NCBI GenBank assembly: GCA_946800325.1
Contig: OX326961.1
Span: forward strand, 6,426,655-6,490,654
Origin: Luzula sylvatica
Taxonomy: Eukaryota > Streptophyta > Magnoliopsida > Poales > Juncaceae
Direction: 5' to 3'
DNA length: 64,000 nt
Of the stretch, positions 11,392-25,264 are shown piece by piece; position 1 is the stretch's first letter; the number at the start of each line of letters is the position of its first letter. The notes under the pieces were generated by a model. That model saw only the letters and a list, made by a program, of their open reading frames with translations. It made no database searches and was not told the origin of the DNA. Both the position numbers and the translations under genes were made by a program.

Positions 11392-14339
11392 GTAATTGAA
11401 GACTAACACACACAAATTTCAATTTTTATAAAAAAATCTTCAAAATTAAAAAATAGAATTCTAACACCTGAAAAAAAAATTCAACTATTATATTTTTTCC
11501 ATGTTAAATTTGAAGTGTAATACAAGAAAAATACCCAATTTTCATGTCGTACTAAAAATACCCCGTAATTGAATACTAACACGCACAAATTTCAATTTTT
11601 TTTAAAAAATCTTCAAAATTCAAAAATAGAAGTCTAACATCTTCAAAAAAATTCAACTATTATATTTTTTTTTCAAATGTTAAATATGAAGTGTAACACA
11701 AGCAAAATACTCAATTTTCAAGCCGTACTTAAAATAATCCGTAATTGAAGACTAACACACACAAATTTCAATTGTTTTAAAAAAATCTTCAAAATTCAAA
11801 AATAGAAGTCTAACGCCTTCAAAAAAATGCAACAATTATATTTTTTTTCAAATGTTAAATGTAAAGTGTAACACAAGAAAAATACTCAATATTCATGTCG
11901 TATTTAATATACTCAGTAATTGAAGTCTAACATACCCAAATTTGAATTTTTAAAAAAAAATCTTCAAAATTCATAAATAGAAGTCTAACACCTTCATAAA
12001 AATTCAACTATTATATTTTTTTTCAAATGTTAAATCTGAATGGTAACAAAAGCTAAATACTCAATTTTCATGTCGTACTTAAAATAATCCGTAATTGAAT
12101 ACTAACACGCACAAATTTCAATTTTTTAATGAAAATCTTCAAAATTCAAAAATAGAAGTCTAAAACCTTCAAAAAAATTCAACTATTATATATTTTTTTC
12201 TAATGTTACATCTGAAGTGTAACAGAAGCAAAATTGAGCATAAAATACTCCGTAATTGAAGACTAACACACACAAATTTCAATTTTTTTAAAAAAATCTT
12301 CAAAATTCAAAAATAGAAGTCTAACACCTTCTAAAAAATTCAACAATTATATTTTTTTTCAAATGTTTAAAGTAAAGTGTAACACAAGCAAAATACTCAA
12401 TATTCATGTCGTACTTAAAATACTCCGTAATTGAAGACTACCACACACAAATTTCAATTTTTTTTAAAAAATCTTCAAAATTCAAAAATAGAAGTCTAAC
12501 ACCTTCAAAAAAATTCAACTATTATATTTTTTTTCAAATGTTAAATCTGAAGTGTAAAACAAGCAAAATTGAGCTTAAAATGCTCCGTAATTGAAGACTA
12601 ACACAAACAAATTTCAATTTTTTCAAAAAAAATCTTCAAAATACAAAAATAGAAGTCTAACACCTTCTAAAAAATTCAAGTATTATATTATTTTTGAAAT
12701 GTTAAATCTGAAGTGTAACACATGCAGAATACTCAATTTTCATGTCGTACTTAAAATACTCCGTAATTGAAGACTAAAACACACAAATTTCAATTGTTTT
12801 AAAACAATCTTCAAAATTCAAAAATAGAAGTCTAACACCTTCAAAAAAATTCAACTATTATATTTTTTTTTCAAATGTTAAATGTAAAGTGTGACAGGAG
12901 CAAAATACTCATTTTTCATATCGTACTTAAAATACTCCGTAATTGAATACTAACACGCACAAATTTCAATTTTTTTAAAAAAATCGTCAAAATTCAAAAA
13001 TAGAAGTCTAACACATTCAAAAAAATTTGACTATTATATTTTTTTTCAAAGGTTAAATCTGAAGTGTAACACAAGCAAAATACCCAATTTTCATGTCGTA
13101 GTTAAAATACTCCGTAATTGAAGATTAACACAAACAAATTTCAATTTTTTTAAAAAAAATCTGCAAAATTCAAAAATAGAAGTCTAACACCTTAAAAAAA
13201 AATTCAAGTATTATATATTTTTTTCAAATGTTAAATGTGAAGTGTAACACAAGCAAAATACTCAATTTTCATGTCGTACTTAAAATACTCCGTAATTGAA
13301 GACTAACACCGACAAATTTCAATTTTTTAAAAAAAATCTTCAAAATTCAAAAATAGAAGTCTAACACCTTCAAAAAAATTCAACTATAATATTTTTTTTG
13401 AAATGTTAAATCTGAAGTGTAAGACAAGCAAAATACTCAATTTTCAGGTCGTACTTAGAATACTCCGTAATTGAAGACTAACACACACAAATTTCAATTG
13501 TTTTAAAAAAATCTTCAAAATTCAAAAATATAAGTCTAACACCTTCAAAAAAATTCAACAATTATATTTTTTTCAAATGTTAAATGTAAAGTGTAACACA
13601 AGAAAAATACTCAATATTCATGTCGTACTTAATATACTCAGTAATTGAAGACTAACATACCCAAATTTCAATTTTTAAAAAAAAATCTTCAAAATTCAAA
13701 AATAGAAGTCTAACACCTTCAAAAAAATTCAACTATTATATTTTTTTTCCAATGTTAAATCTGAAGGGTAACAAAAGCTATATACTCAATTTTCATGTCG
13801 TACTTAAAATACTCCGTAATTGAATACTAACACGCACAAATTTCAATTTTTTAAAAAAAATCTTCAAAATTAAAAAATAGAAGTATAACACCTTCAAAAA
13901 AATTCAACTATTATATTTTTTTCAAATGTTAAATCTGATGTGTAACACAAGCAAACAACTCAATTTTCATGCCGTACTTAAAATACTCCGTAATTGAAGA
14001 CTAACACACAAATTCCAATTTTTAAAAAACAAATCTTCAAAATTCAAAAATAGAAGAATAACACCTTCAAAAAAATTCAACTATTATATTTTGTTTCAAA
14101 TGTTAAATGTAAAGTGTAACACGAGCAAAATACTCAATTTTCATGTCGTACTTAAAATACTCCGTAATTGAATACTAACACGCACAAATTCCAATTTAAA
14201 AAAAAAAATTTTCAAAATTAAGAAATAGAAGTCTAACACATTCAAACAAATTCGACTATTATATTTTTTTTTCAAATGTTAAATCTGAAGTGTAACACAA
14301 GCAAAATATCCAATTTTCATGTCGTAGTTAAAATACTTC
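11392..14339 (+). repeat. 2,948-bp tandem duplication, copy 1 (17 monomers)
   Basis: Every base checked at distance 2,948 matches. Only two substitutions were noticed: a/t at 11433/14381 and t/c at 12461/15409. The exact crossover point is ambiguous over about 30-80 bases, because the units on both sides share actaacacacacaaatttcaattttt. The distinctive marker ctgaatggtaac at 12036 is repeated at 14984. Confidence 0.92.
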
Positions 14340-17287
14340 GTAATTGAAGACTAACACACACAAATTTCAATTTTTATAAATAAATCTTCAAAATTAAAAA
14401 ATAGAATTCTAACACCTGAAAAAAAAATTCAACTATTATATTTTTTCCATGTTAAATTTGAAGTGTAATACAAGAAAAATACCCAATTTTCATGTCGTAC
14501 TAAAAATACCCCGTAATTGAATACTAACACGCACAAATTTCAATTTTTTTTAAAAAATCTTCAAAATTCAAAAATAGAAGTCTAACATCTTCAAAAAAAT
14601 TCAACTATTATATTTTTTTTTCAAATGTTAAATATGAAGTGTAACACAAGCAAAATACTCAATTTTCAAGCCGTACTTAAAATAATCCGTAATTGAAGAC
14701 TAACACACACAAATTTCAATTGTTTTAAAAAAATCTTCAAAATTCAAAAATAGAAGTCTAACGCCTTCAAAAAAATGCAACAATTATATTTTTTTTCAAA
14801 TGTTAAATGTAAAGTGTAACACAAGAAAAATACTCAATATTCATGTCGTATTTAATATACTCAGTAATTGAAGTCTAACATACCCAAATTTGAATTTTTA
14901 AAAAAAAATCTTCAAAATTCATAAATAGAAGTCTAACACCTTCATAAAAATTCAACTATTATATTTTTTTTCAAATGTTAAATCTGAATGGTAACAAAAG
15001 CTAAATACTCAATTTTCATGTCGTACTTAAAATAATCCGTAATTGAATACTAACACGCACAAATTTCAATTTTTTAATGAAAATCTTCAAAATTCAAAAA
15101 TAGAAGTCTAAAACCTTCAAAAAAATTCAACTATTATATATTTTTTTCTAATGTTACATCTGAAGTGTAACAGAAGCAAAATTGAGCATAAAATACTCCG
15201 TAATTGAAGACTAACACACACAAATTTCAATTTTTTTAAAAAAATCTTCAAAATTCAAAAATAGAAGTCTAACACCTTCTAAAAAATTCAACAATTATAT
15301 TTTTTTTCAAATGTTTAAAGTAAAGTGTAACACAAGCAAAATACTCAATATTCATGTCGTACTTAAAATACTCCGTAATTGAAGACTACCACACACAAAT
15401 TTCAATTTCTTTTAAAAAATCTTCAAAATTCAAAAATAGAAGTCTAACACCTTCAAAAAAATTCAACTATTATATTTTTTTTCAAATGTTAAATCTGAAG
15501 TGTAAAACAAGCAAAATTGAGCTTAAAATGCTCCGTAATTGAAGACTAACACAAACAAATTTCAATTTTTTCAAAAAAAATCTTCAAAATACAAAAATAG
15601 AAGTCTAACACCTTCTAAAAAATTCAAGTATTATATTATTTTTGAAATGTTAAATCTGAAGTGTAACACATGCAGAATACTCAATTTTCATGTCGTACTT
15701 AAAATACTCCGTAATTGAAGACTAAAACACACAAATTTCAATTGTTTTAAAACAATCTTCAAAATTCAAAAATAGAAGTCTAACACCTTCAAAAAAATTC
15801 AACTATTATATTTTTTTTTCAAATGTTAAATGTAAAGTGTGACAGGAGCAAAATACTCATTTTTCATATCGTACTTAAAATACTCCGTAATTGAATACTA
15901 ACACGCACAAATTTCAATTTTTTTAAAAAAATCGTCAAAATTCAAAAATAGAAGTCTAACACATTCAAAAAAATTTGACTATTATATTTTTTTTCAAAGG
16001 TTAAATCTGAAGTGTAACACAAGCAAAATACCCAATTTTCATGTCGTAGTTAAAATACTCCGTAATTGAAGATTAACACAAACAAATTTCAATTTTTTTA
16101 AAAAAAATCTGCAAAATTCAAAAATAGAAGTCTAACACCTTAAAAAAAAATTCAAGTATTATATATTTTTTTCAAATGTTAAATGTGAAGTGTAACACAA
16201 GCAAAATACTCAATTTTCATGTCGTACTTAAAATACTCCGTAATTGAAGACTAACACCGACAAATTTCAATTTTTTAAAAAAAATCTTCAAAATTCAAAA
16301 ATAGAAGTCTAACACCTTCAAAAAAATTCAACTATAATATTTTTTTTGAAATGTTAAATCTGAAGTGTAAGACAAGCAAAATACTCAATTTTCAGGTCGT
16401 ACTTAGAATACTCCGTAATTGAAGACTAACACACACAAATTTCAATTGTTTTAAAAAAATCTTCAAAATTCAAAAATATAAGTCTAACACCTTCAAAAAA
16501 ATTCAACAATTATATTTTTTTCAAATGTTAAATGTAAAGTGTAACACAAGAAAAATACTCAATATTCATGTCGTACTTAATATACTCAGTAATTGAAGAC
16601 TAACATACCCAAATTTCAATTTTTAAAAAAAAATCTTCAAAATTCAAAAATAGAAGTCTAACACCTTCAAAAAAATTCAACTATTATATTTTTTTTCCAA
16701 TGTTAAATCTGAAGGGTAACAAAAGCTATATACTCAATTTTCATGTCGTACTTAAAATACTCCGTAATTGAATACTAACACGCACAAATTTCAATTTTTT
16801 AAAAAAAATCTTCAAAATTAAAAAATAGAAGTATAACACCTTCAAAAAAATTCAACTATTATATTTTTTTCAAATGTTAAATCTGATGTGTAACACAAGC
16901 AAACAACTCAATTTTCATGCCGTACTTAAAATACTCCGTAATTGAAGACTAACACACAAATTCCAATTTTTAAAAAACAAATCTTCAAAATTCAAAAATA
17001 GAAGAATAACACCTTCAAAAAAATTCAACTATTATATTTTGTTTCAAATGTTAAATGTAAAGTGTAACACGAGCAAAATACTCAATTTTCATGTCGTACT
17101 TAAAATACTCCGTAATTGAATACTAACACGCACAAATTCCAATTTAAAAAAAAAAATTTTCAAAATTAAGAAATAGAAGTCTAACACATTCAAACAAATT
17201 CGACTATTATATTTTTTTTTCAAATGTTAAATCTGAAGTGTAACACAAGCAAAATATCCAATTTTCATGTCGTAGTTAAAATACTTC
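14340..17287 (+). repeat. 2,948-bp tandem duplication, copy 2
   Basis: Copy 2 starts inside a hybrid monomer: its left part (atccaattttc, gtagttaaaatacttcg) belongs to the end of the unit, and its right part (tttttataaataaatc) to the start. At the end of copy 2 the left part is followed by its normal partner, ttttttaaaaaaaaatc, near 17,320. This is the pattern left by one unequal crossover. Confidence 0.92.
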
Positions 17288-18509
17288 GTAATTGAAGACT
17301 AACACACACAAATTTCAATTTTTTAAAAAAAAATCTTCAAAATTCAAAAATAAAAGTCTAACACCTTCAAAAAAAATTCAACTATTATATTTTTTTTCAA
17401 ATGTTAAATGTGAAGTGTAACACAAGCAAAATACTCAATTTTCATGTCGTACTTAAAATACTCCGTAATTGAAGACTAACACACACAAATTTCAATTTTA
17501 AAAAAAAAATCATCAAAATTCCAAAATAGAAGTCTAACACCTTCAAAAATATTCAACTATTATATTTTTTTTCAAATGTTAAATCTTAAGTGTAACACAA
17601 GAAAAATTGAGCTTAAAATACTCCGTAGTTGAAGACTAACACACACAAATTTCAATTTTTTTTAAAAAATCTTCAAAATTAAAAAATAGAAGTCTAACAC
17701 ATTCAAAAAAATTGGACTATTATATTTTTTTTCAAATGTTAAATCTGAAGTGTAACACAAACAAAATACCCAATTTTCATGTCGTAGTTAAAATACTCCG
17801 TAATTGAAGACTAACACACACAAATTTCAATTATTTTAAAAAAAATCTTCAAAATTCAAAAATAGAAGTCTAACACCTTAAAAAAAAAATTCAATTATTA
17901 TATATTTTTTTCAAATATTAAATGTGAAGTGTAACACAAGCAAAATACTCAATTTTCATGTCGTACTTAAAATACTCCGTAATTGAATACTAACACGCAC
18001 AAATTTAAATTTTTTTAAAACAATCTTCAATATTCAAAAATAGAAGTCTAACATCTTCAAAAAAATTCAACTAATATATTTTTTTTTCAAATGTTAAATA
18101 TGAAGTGTAACACAAGCAAAATACTCAATTTTCATGCCGTACTTAAAATACTCCGTAATTGAAGACTAACACACACAAATTTCAATTGTTTTAAACAAAT
18201 CTTCAAAATTCAAAAATAGAAGTCTAACACCTTCAAAAAAATTCAACAATTATATTTTTTTTCAAATGTTAAATGTAAAGTGTAACACAAGCAAAATACT
18301 CAATTTTCATGTCGTACTTAAAATACTCCGTAATTGAAGACTAACACACACAAATTTCAATTGTTTTAATAAAATCTTCAAAATTCAAAAATAGAAGTCT
18401 AACACCTTCAAAAAAATTCAACTATTATATTTTTTTTAAATGCTAAATGTAAAATGTAACACTAGCAAAATACTCAATTTTCATGTCGTATTTAAAATAC
18501 TCCGTAATT

Positions 18510-18623
18510 GATTACTAACAATCACAAATTAAAATTTTTTTAAACAAATCTTCAAAATTCAAAAATAGAAGTAACACATTCAAAAAAATTCAACTATTAT
18601 ATTTTTTTTCAAATGTTAAATCT
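18510..18623 (+). repeat. gattac/gaagtaac monomer subtype (S1+S2)
   Basis: S1 begins gattactaacaatcac and S2 begins gaagtaacacatt, having lost two bases (ct) of its header. In nearly all cases the monomer before it carries S3 with gctaaatgtaaaatgtaac. The linked pair recurs with the gctaaat g at 8188, 10804, 18442, 22254, 27576, 31365, 33632, 36765, 39012, 42464, 45262, 47176, 49090, 50983, 55302, 58755 and 63905. A copy of the gattac part without that partner lies near 435. The fixed pairing makes it a good marker for measuring higher-order periods. Confidence 0.88.
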
Positions 18624-19919
18624 GAAGTGTAACACAAGCAAAATACTCAATTTTCATGTCGTAGTTAAAAAACTCCGTAATTGAAGACTAACACACACAA
18701 ATTTCAATTTTTTAAAACAAATCTTCAAAATTCAAAAATAGAAGTCTGACACCTTCAAAAAAATTCAACTATTATATTTTTTTTCAAATGATAAATCGGA
18801 AGTGTAACACAAGCAAAATTGAGCTTAAAATACTCCGTAGTTGAAGACTAACACACACATATTTCAATTTTTTAAAAAAAATCTTCAAAATTAAAAAATA
18901 GAAGTCTAACATCTTCAAAAAAATTCAACTATTATAATTTTTTTCAAATGTTAAATATGAAGTGTAACACAAGCAAAATACTCAATTTTCATGTCTAACT
19001 TAAAATACTCCTTAATTGAAGGCTAACACACAAAAATTTCAATTGTTTTAAAACAAATCTTCCAAATTCAAAAATAGAAGTCTAACACCTTAAAAAAAAA
19101 ATTCAACTATTATATATTTTTTTCAATTGTTAAATGTGAAGTGTAACACAAGCAAAATACTCAATTTTCATGTCGTACTTAAAATACTCCGTAATTGAAG
19201 ACTAACACACACAAATTTCAATTTTTTAAAAAAAATCTTCAAAATTAAAAAATAGAAGTCTAACATCTTCAAAAAAATTCAACTAGTATAATTTTTTTCA
19301 AATGTTAAATATGAAGTGTAACACAAGCAAAATACTCAATTTTCATGTCTTACTTAAAATACTCCTTAATTGAAGGCTAACACACAAAAATTTCAATTGT
19401 TTTAAAAAAAATCTTCAAATTCAAAAATAGAAGTTTAACACCTTCAAAAAAATTCAACAATTATATTTTTTTCAAATGTTACACGTAAAGTGTAACACAA
19501 GCAAAATACACAATTTTCATGTCGTACTTAAAATACTCCGTAAGTGAAAACTAACAGACACAAGTTTCAATTTTTTTAAAAAAATCTTCAAAATTAAAAA
19601 ATAGAAGTATAACACCTTCAAAAAAATTCAACTATTATATTTTTTTCAAATGTTAAATCTGATGTGTAACACAAGCAAACTACTCAATTTTCATGCCGTA
19701 CTTAAAATACTCCGTAATTGAAGACTAACACACAAATTCCAATTTCAAAAAAAAAAAATCTTCAAAATTCAAAAATAGAAGTCTAACACCTTCAAGAAAA
19801 TTCAACTATTATATTTTGTTTCAAATGTTAAATGTAAAGTGTAACACGAGCAAAATACTCAATTTTCATGTCGTACTTAAAATACTCCGTAATTGAATAC
19901 TAACACGCACAAATTTCAA

Positions 19920-22900
19920 TTTTTAAAAAACAAATCTTCAAAATTCAAAAATAGAAGTCTAATACCTTCAAAAAAATTCAACAATTATATTTTTTTTCAA
20001 ATGTTAAATGTAAAGTGTAACACAAGCAAAATACTCAATTTTCATGTCGTACTTAAAATACTCCGTAATTGAAGACTAACACACACAAATTTCAATTTTT
20101 ATAAAAAAATCTTCAAAATTAAAAAATAGAATTCTAACACCTGAAAAAAAAATTCAACTATTATATTTTTTTCATGTTAAATCTGAAGTGTAATACAAGA
20201 AAAATACCCAATTTTCATGTCGTACTAAAAATACTCCGTAATTGAATACTAACACGCACAAATTTCAATTTTTTTTAAAAAATCTTCAAAATTCAAAAAT
20301 AGAAGTCTAACATCTTCAAAAAAATTCAACTATTATATTTTTTTTTCAAATGTTAAATATGAAGTGTAACACAAGCAAAATACTCAATTTTCATGCCGTA
20401 CTTAAAATAATCCGTAATTGAAGACTAACACACACAAATTTCAATTGTTTTAAAAAAATCTTCAAAATTCAAAAATAGAAGTCCAACGCCTTCAAAAAAA
20501 TGCAACAATTATATTTTTTTTCAAATGTTAAATGTAAAGTGTAACACAAGAAAAATACTCAATATTCATGTCGTATTTAATATACTCAGTAATTGAAGTC
20601 TAACATACCCAAATTTCAATTTTTTAAAAAAAATCTTCAAAATTCATAAATAGAAGTCTAACACCTTCATAAAAATTCAACTATTATATTTTTTTTCAAA
20701 TGTTAAATCTGAATGGTAACAAAAGCTAAATACTCAATTTTCATGTCGTACTTAAAATAATCCGTAATTGAATACTAACACGCACAAATTTCAATTTTTT
20801 AATGAAAATCTTCAAAATTCAAAAATAGAAGTCTTAAACCTTCAAAAAAAATTCAACTATTATATATTTTTTTCTAATGTTACATCTGAAGTGTAACACA
20901 AGCTAAATTGAGCATAAAATACTCCGTAATTGAAGACTAACACACACAAATTTCAATTTTTTTTTAAAAAATCTTCAAAATTCAAAAATAGAAGTCTAAC
21001 ACCTTCTAAAAAATTCAACAATTATATTTTTTTTCAAATGTTTAAAGTAAAGTGTAACACAAGCAAAATACTCAATATTCATGTCGTACTTAAAATACTC
21101 CGTAATTGAAGACTCACACACACAAATTTCAATTTTTTTTAAAAAATCTTCAAAATTCAAAAATAGAAGTCTAACACCTTCAAAAAAATTCAACTATTAT
21201 ATTTTTTTCAAATGTTAAATCTGAAGTGTAAAACAAGCAAAATTGAGCTTAAAATACTCCGTAATTGAAGACTAACACAAACAAATTTCAATTTTTTCAA
21301 AAAAAATCTTCAAAATACAAAAATAGAAGTCTAACACCTTCTAAAAAATTCAAGTATTATATTATTTTTGAAATGTTAAATCTGAAGTGTAACACATGCA
21401 GAATACTCAATTTTCATGTCGTACTTAAAATACTCCGTAATTGAAGACTAAAACACACAAATTTCAATTGTTTTAAAACAATCTTCAAAATTCAAAAATA
21501 GAAGTCTAACACCTTCAAAAAAATTCAACTATTATATTTTTTTTTCAAATGTTAAATGTAAAGTGTAACAGGAGCAAAATACTCATTTTTCATATCGTAC
21601 TTAAAATACTCCGTAATTGAATACTAACACGCACAAATTTCAATTTTTTTAAAAAAATCGTCAAAATTTAAAAATAGAAGTCTAACAAATTCAAAAAAAT
21701 TTGACTATTATATTTTTTTTCAAAGGTTAAATCTGAAGTGTAGCACAAGCAAATTACCCAATTTTCATGTCGTAGTTAAAATACTCCGTAATTGAAGATT
21801 AACACACACAAATTTCAATTTTTTTAAAAAAAATCTGCAAAATTCAAAAATAGAAGTCTAACACCTTAAAAAAAAATTCAACTATTATATATTTTTTTCA
21901 AATGTTAAATGTGAAGTGTAACACAAGCAAAATACTCAATTTTCATGTCGTACTTAAAATACTCCGTAATTGAAGACTAACACCGACAAATTTCAATTTT
22001 TTAAAAAAAATCTTCAAAATTCAAAAATAGAAGTCTAACACCTTCAAAAAAATTCAACTATAATATTTTTTTTGAAATGTTAAATCTGAAGTGTAAGACA
22101 AGCAAAATACACAATTTTCAGGTCGTACTTAAAATACTCCGTAATTGAAGACTAACACACACAAATTTCAATTGTTTAAAAAAAATCTTCAAAATTCAAA
22201 AATAGAAGTCTAACACCTTCAAAAACATTCAACTGTTATATATTTTTTTAAATGCTAAATGTAAAATGTCACACAAGCAAAATACTCAATTTTCATGTCG
22301 TACTTAAAATACTCTGTAATTGATTACTAACAATAACAAATTTAAATTTTTTTAAAAATATCTTCAAAATTCAAAAATAGAAGTAACACATTCAAAAAAA
22401 TTCAACTATTATATTTTTTTTCAAATGTTAAATCTGAAGTGTAACACAAGCAAAATACTCAATTTTCATGTCGTAGTTAAAATACTCCGTAATTGAAGAC
22501 TAACACACACAAATTTGAATTTTTTTAAGAAAACTCTTCAAAATTCAAAAATACAAGTCTAACACCTTCAAAAAATATTCAATTATTATATTTTTTTTTC
22601 AAATGATAAATGTGAAGTGTAACACAAGAAAAATACTCAATTTTCAAGTCGTACTTAAAATACTCCGTCATTAAAGACTAACACACACAAATTTCAATTT
22701 TTTTTTAAAAATCTTCAAAATTAAAAAATAGAAGTCAAACATCTTCAAAAAAATTCAACTATTATATTTTTTTTCAAATGATAAATATGAAGTGTAACAC
22801 AAACAAAATACTCAATTTTCATGTCGTACTTGAAATACTCCGTAATTGAAGACTAACACACACAAATTTCAATTGTTTTAAAAAAATCTTCAAAATTCAA

Positions 22901-23330
22901 AAATATAAGTCTAACACCTTCAAAAAAATTCAACAATTATATTTTTTTCAAATGTTAAATGTAAAGTGTAACACAAGAAAAATACTCAATATTCTTGTCG
23001 TACTTAATATACTCAGTAATTGAAGACTAATATACCCAAATTTCAATTTTTTAAAAAAAATCTTCAAAATTCAAAAATAGAAGTCTTACACCTTCAAAAA
23101 AATTCAACTATTATATTTTTTTTCCAATGTTAAATCTGAAGGGTAACAAAAGCTATATACTCAATTGTCATGTCGTACTTAAAATACTCCGTAATTGAAT
23201 ACTAACACGCACAAATTTCAATTTTTTAAAAAAAATCTTCAAAATTCAAAAATAGAAGTCTAACACCTTCAAAAAAATTCAACTATTACATTTTTTTTCT
23301 AATGTTAAATCTGAAGTGTAACACAAGCAA
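19920..23330 (+). repeat. Third, incomplete copy of the ~5.4-5.7-kb HOR (approximate limits)
   Basis: Subtype order from about 19.93 kb follows the same sequence as 5.67 kb onward, with the ctgaatggtaac marker at 20709, 5,725 bases after 14984. It keeps the four monomers missing at 13.49 kb (aaaaacattc, gattac, atacaagtc and catta-aagac types). It runs into the transition zone near 23.3 kb. A 65-codon open frame on the minus strand at 20996-21193 is a chance frame through monomers. Confidence 0.65.
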
Positions 23331-23449
23331 AATTGAGCATAAAATACTCCGTAATTGAAGACTAACACACACAAATTTCAATTTTTTAAAAAAAATCTTC
23401 AAAATTCAAAAATAGAAGTCTAACACCTTCAAAAAAATTAAACAATTAT

Positions 23450-24130
23450 ATTTTTTTCAAATGTTCCATGCAAAGTGTAACACAAGAAAAATACTCAATA
23501 TTCATGTCGTACTTAATATACTCAGTAATTGAAGACTAACATACACAAATTTCAATTTTTTTAAAAAAATCTTCAAAATTCAAAAATAGAAGTCTAACAC
23601 CTTCAAAAAAATTCAACTATTATATTTTTTTTCAAATGTTAAATCTGAAGTGTAACAAAAGCTAAATACTCAATTTTCATGTTGTACTTAAAATACTCCG
23701 TAATTAAAGACTCACACACACAAATTTCAATTTTTTTTAAAAAATCTTCAAAATTAAAAAATTGAAGTCTAACACCTTCAAAAAAATTAAACAATTATAT
23801 TTTTTTCAAATGTTCCATGTAAAGTGTAACACTAGAAAAATACTCAATATTCATGTCGTACTTAATATACTCAGTAATTGAAGACTAACATACACAAATT
23901 TCAATTTTTTTAAAAAAATCTTCAAAATTCAAAAATAGTAGTCTAACACCTTCAAAAAAATTCAACTATTATATTTTTTTTCAAATGTTAAATCTGAAGT
24001 GTAACAAAAGCTAAATACTCAATTTTCATGTTGTACTTAAAATACTCCGTAATTAAAGACTCACACACACAAATTTCAATTATTTTAAAAAAAAATCTTC
24101 AAAATTCAAAAATAGAAGTCTAACACCTTC
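23450..24130 (+). repeat. Local dimer duplication, 349-bp offset
   Basis: The marker tgttccatg, not seen elsewhere, occurs at 23462 and 23811, 349 bases or two monomers apart. The following monomers also match: ctcaatattc, ttaatatactcagtaattg, a gtaacaaaagctaaatac monomer, gttgtac, and attaaagactcacac. This is the smallest recent duplication noticed. Confidence 0.8.
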
Positions 24131-24640
24131 AAAAAAATTCAATTACGTTATTTTTTTTAAATGTTAAATCTGAAGTGTAACACAAGCAAAATACTCAATT
24201 TTCATGTCATACTTAAAATACTCTGTAATTGAAGACCAACATAAACAAATTTCAATTTTTAAAAAAAAATTTGCTAAATTCAAAATAGAAGTCTAGCACC
24301 TTCAAAAAAATTCAACTATTATATTTTTTTCAAATGTTAAATCTGAAGTGTAACACACGCAAAATACTCAATTTTCATGTCGTACTCAAAATACTTCGTA
24401 ATTGAAGACTAACACACACAAATTTTAATTTATTTGAAAATTACTTAAAAATGCTAAATCAGAAGTCTAACGCCTTCAAAAAAATTCAATTACGTTATTT
24501 TTTTCAAGTGTCAAATCTGAAGTGTAAAACAAGCAAAGTACTCAATTTTCATGTCGTACTTAAAATACTCCGTAAGTAGAGACTAACACACACCAATTTT
24601 AAAATTCAAAAATAGAAGGCCAACACCTTCAAAAAAATTC
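24130..24640 (+). repeat. Most diverged monomers of the window
   Basis: The units remain recognisable but carry changes found nowhere else: ttcaattacgttat at about 24140 and 24487, tttgctaaattcaaaatag near 24270, tttatttgaaaattac near 24430, caagtgtcaaatctg near 24514, and the 21-bp S1 deletion at 24578. The segment lies between the 5.4-kb HOR domain on the left and the 3.8-kb HOR domain on the right. No unique or inserted sequence is present. Confidence 0.8.
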
Positions 24641-25227
24641 AACTATTATATTTTTTTTCAAATGTTAAATCAGAAGTGTAACACAAGCAAAATTGAACTT
24701 AAAATACTCCGTAATTGAAGACTAACACACACAAATTTCAATTGTTTTAACAAAATCTTCAAAATTCAAAAATAGAAGTCTAACACCTTCAAAAAAATTC
24801 AACAATTATATATTTTTTCAAATGTTAAAAGTAAAGTGTAACACAAGCAAAATACTCAATATTCAAGTCGTACTTAAAATACTCCGTAATTGAAGACTAA
24901 CACACACAAATTTCAATTTTTTTTAAAAAATCTTCAAAATTCTAAAATAGAAGTCTAACACCATCAAATAAATTCAACTATTATATTTTTTTTCAAATGT
25001 TAAATCTGAAGTGTAACACAAGCAAAATTGAGCTTAAAATACTCCGTAATTGAAGACTAACACAAACAAATTTCAATTTTTTCAAAAAAAATCTTCAAAA
25101 TTCGAAAATAGAAGTCTAACACCTTCTAAAAAATTTAACTATTACATTATTTTTGAAATGTTAAATCTGAAGTGTAACACATTCAAAATACTCAATTTTC
25201 ATGTCGTACTTAAAATACTCCGTAATT

Positions 25228-25264
25228 AGAGACTAACACACACCAATTTTAAAATTCAAAAATA
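25228..25264 (+). repeat. S1 subtype with 21-bp deletion
   Basis: This S1 is 37 instead of 58 bases long: the T-run/A-run centre is missing, so acacaccaattttaaaattc runs straight into the end of the subunit. The header is also altered (agagactaacac). The same form is found at 24,578-24,614 and 29,017-29,053; the last is the copy produced by the 3,789-bp duplication. Confidence 0.85.

Noticed and set aside
12406..12594. 62-codon open frame, repeated at 15354-15542 with one residue change
   Set aside because: A chance frame through monomers, duplicated by the 2,948-bp tandem duplication; the F/S difference is the t/c change at 12461/15409.
20996..21193. 65-codon open frame on the minus strand
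   Set aside because: Formed by A/T-rich repeat sequence in antisense; it is not kept in the equivalent monomers of sister HOR copies, so there is no sign of selection for coding.
24130..24640. Inserted mobile element or unique sequence at the divergent zone
   Set aside because: All bases can be assigned to diverged S1, S2 or S3 subunits; there are no terminal repeats, target-site duplications or coding sequence.
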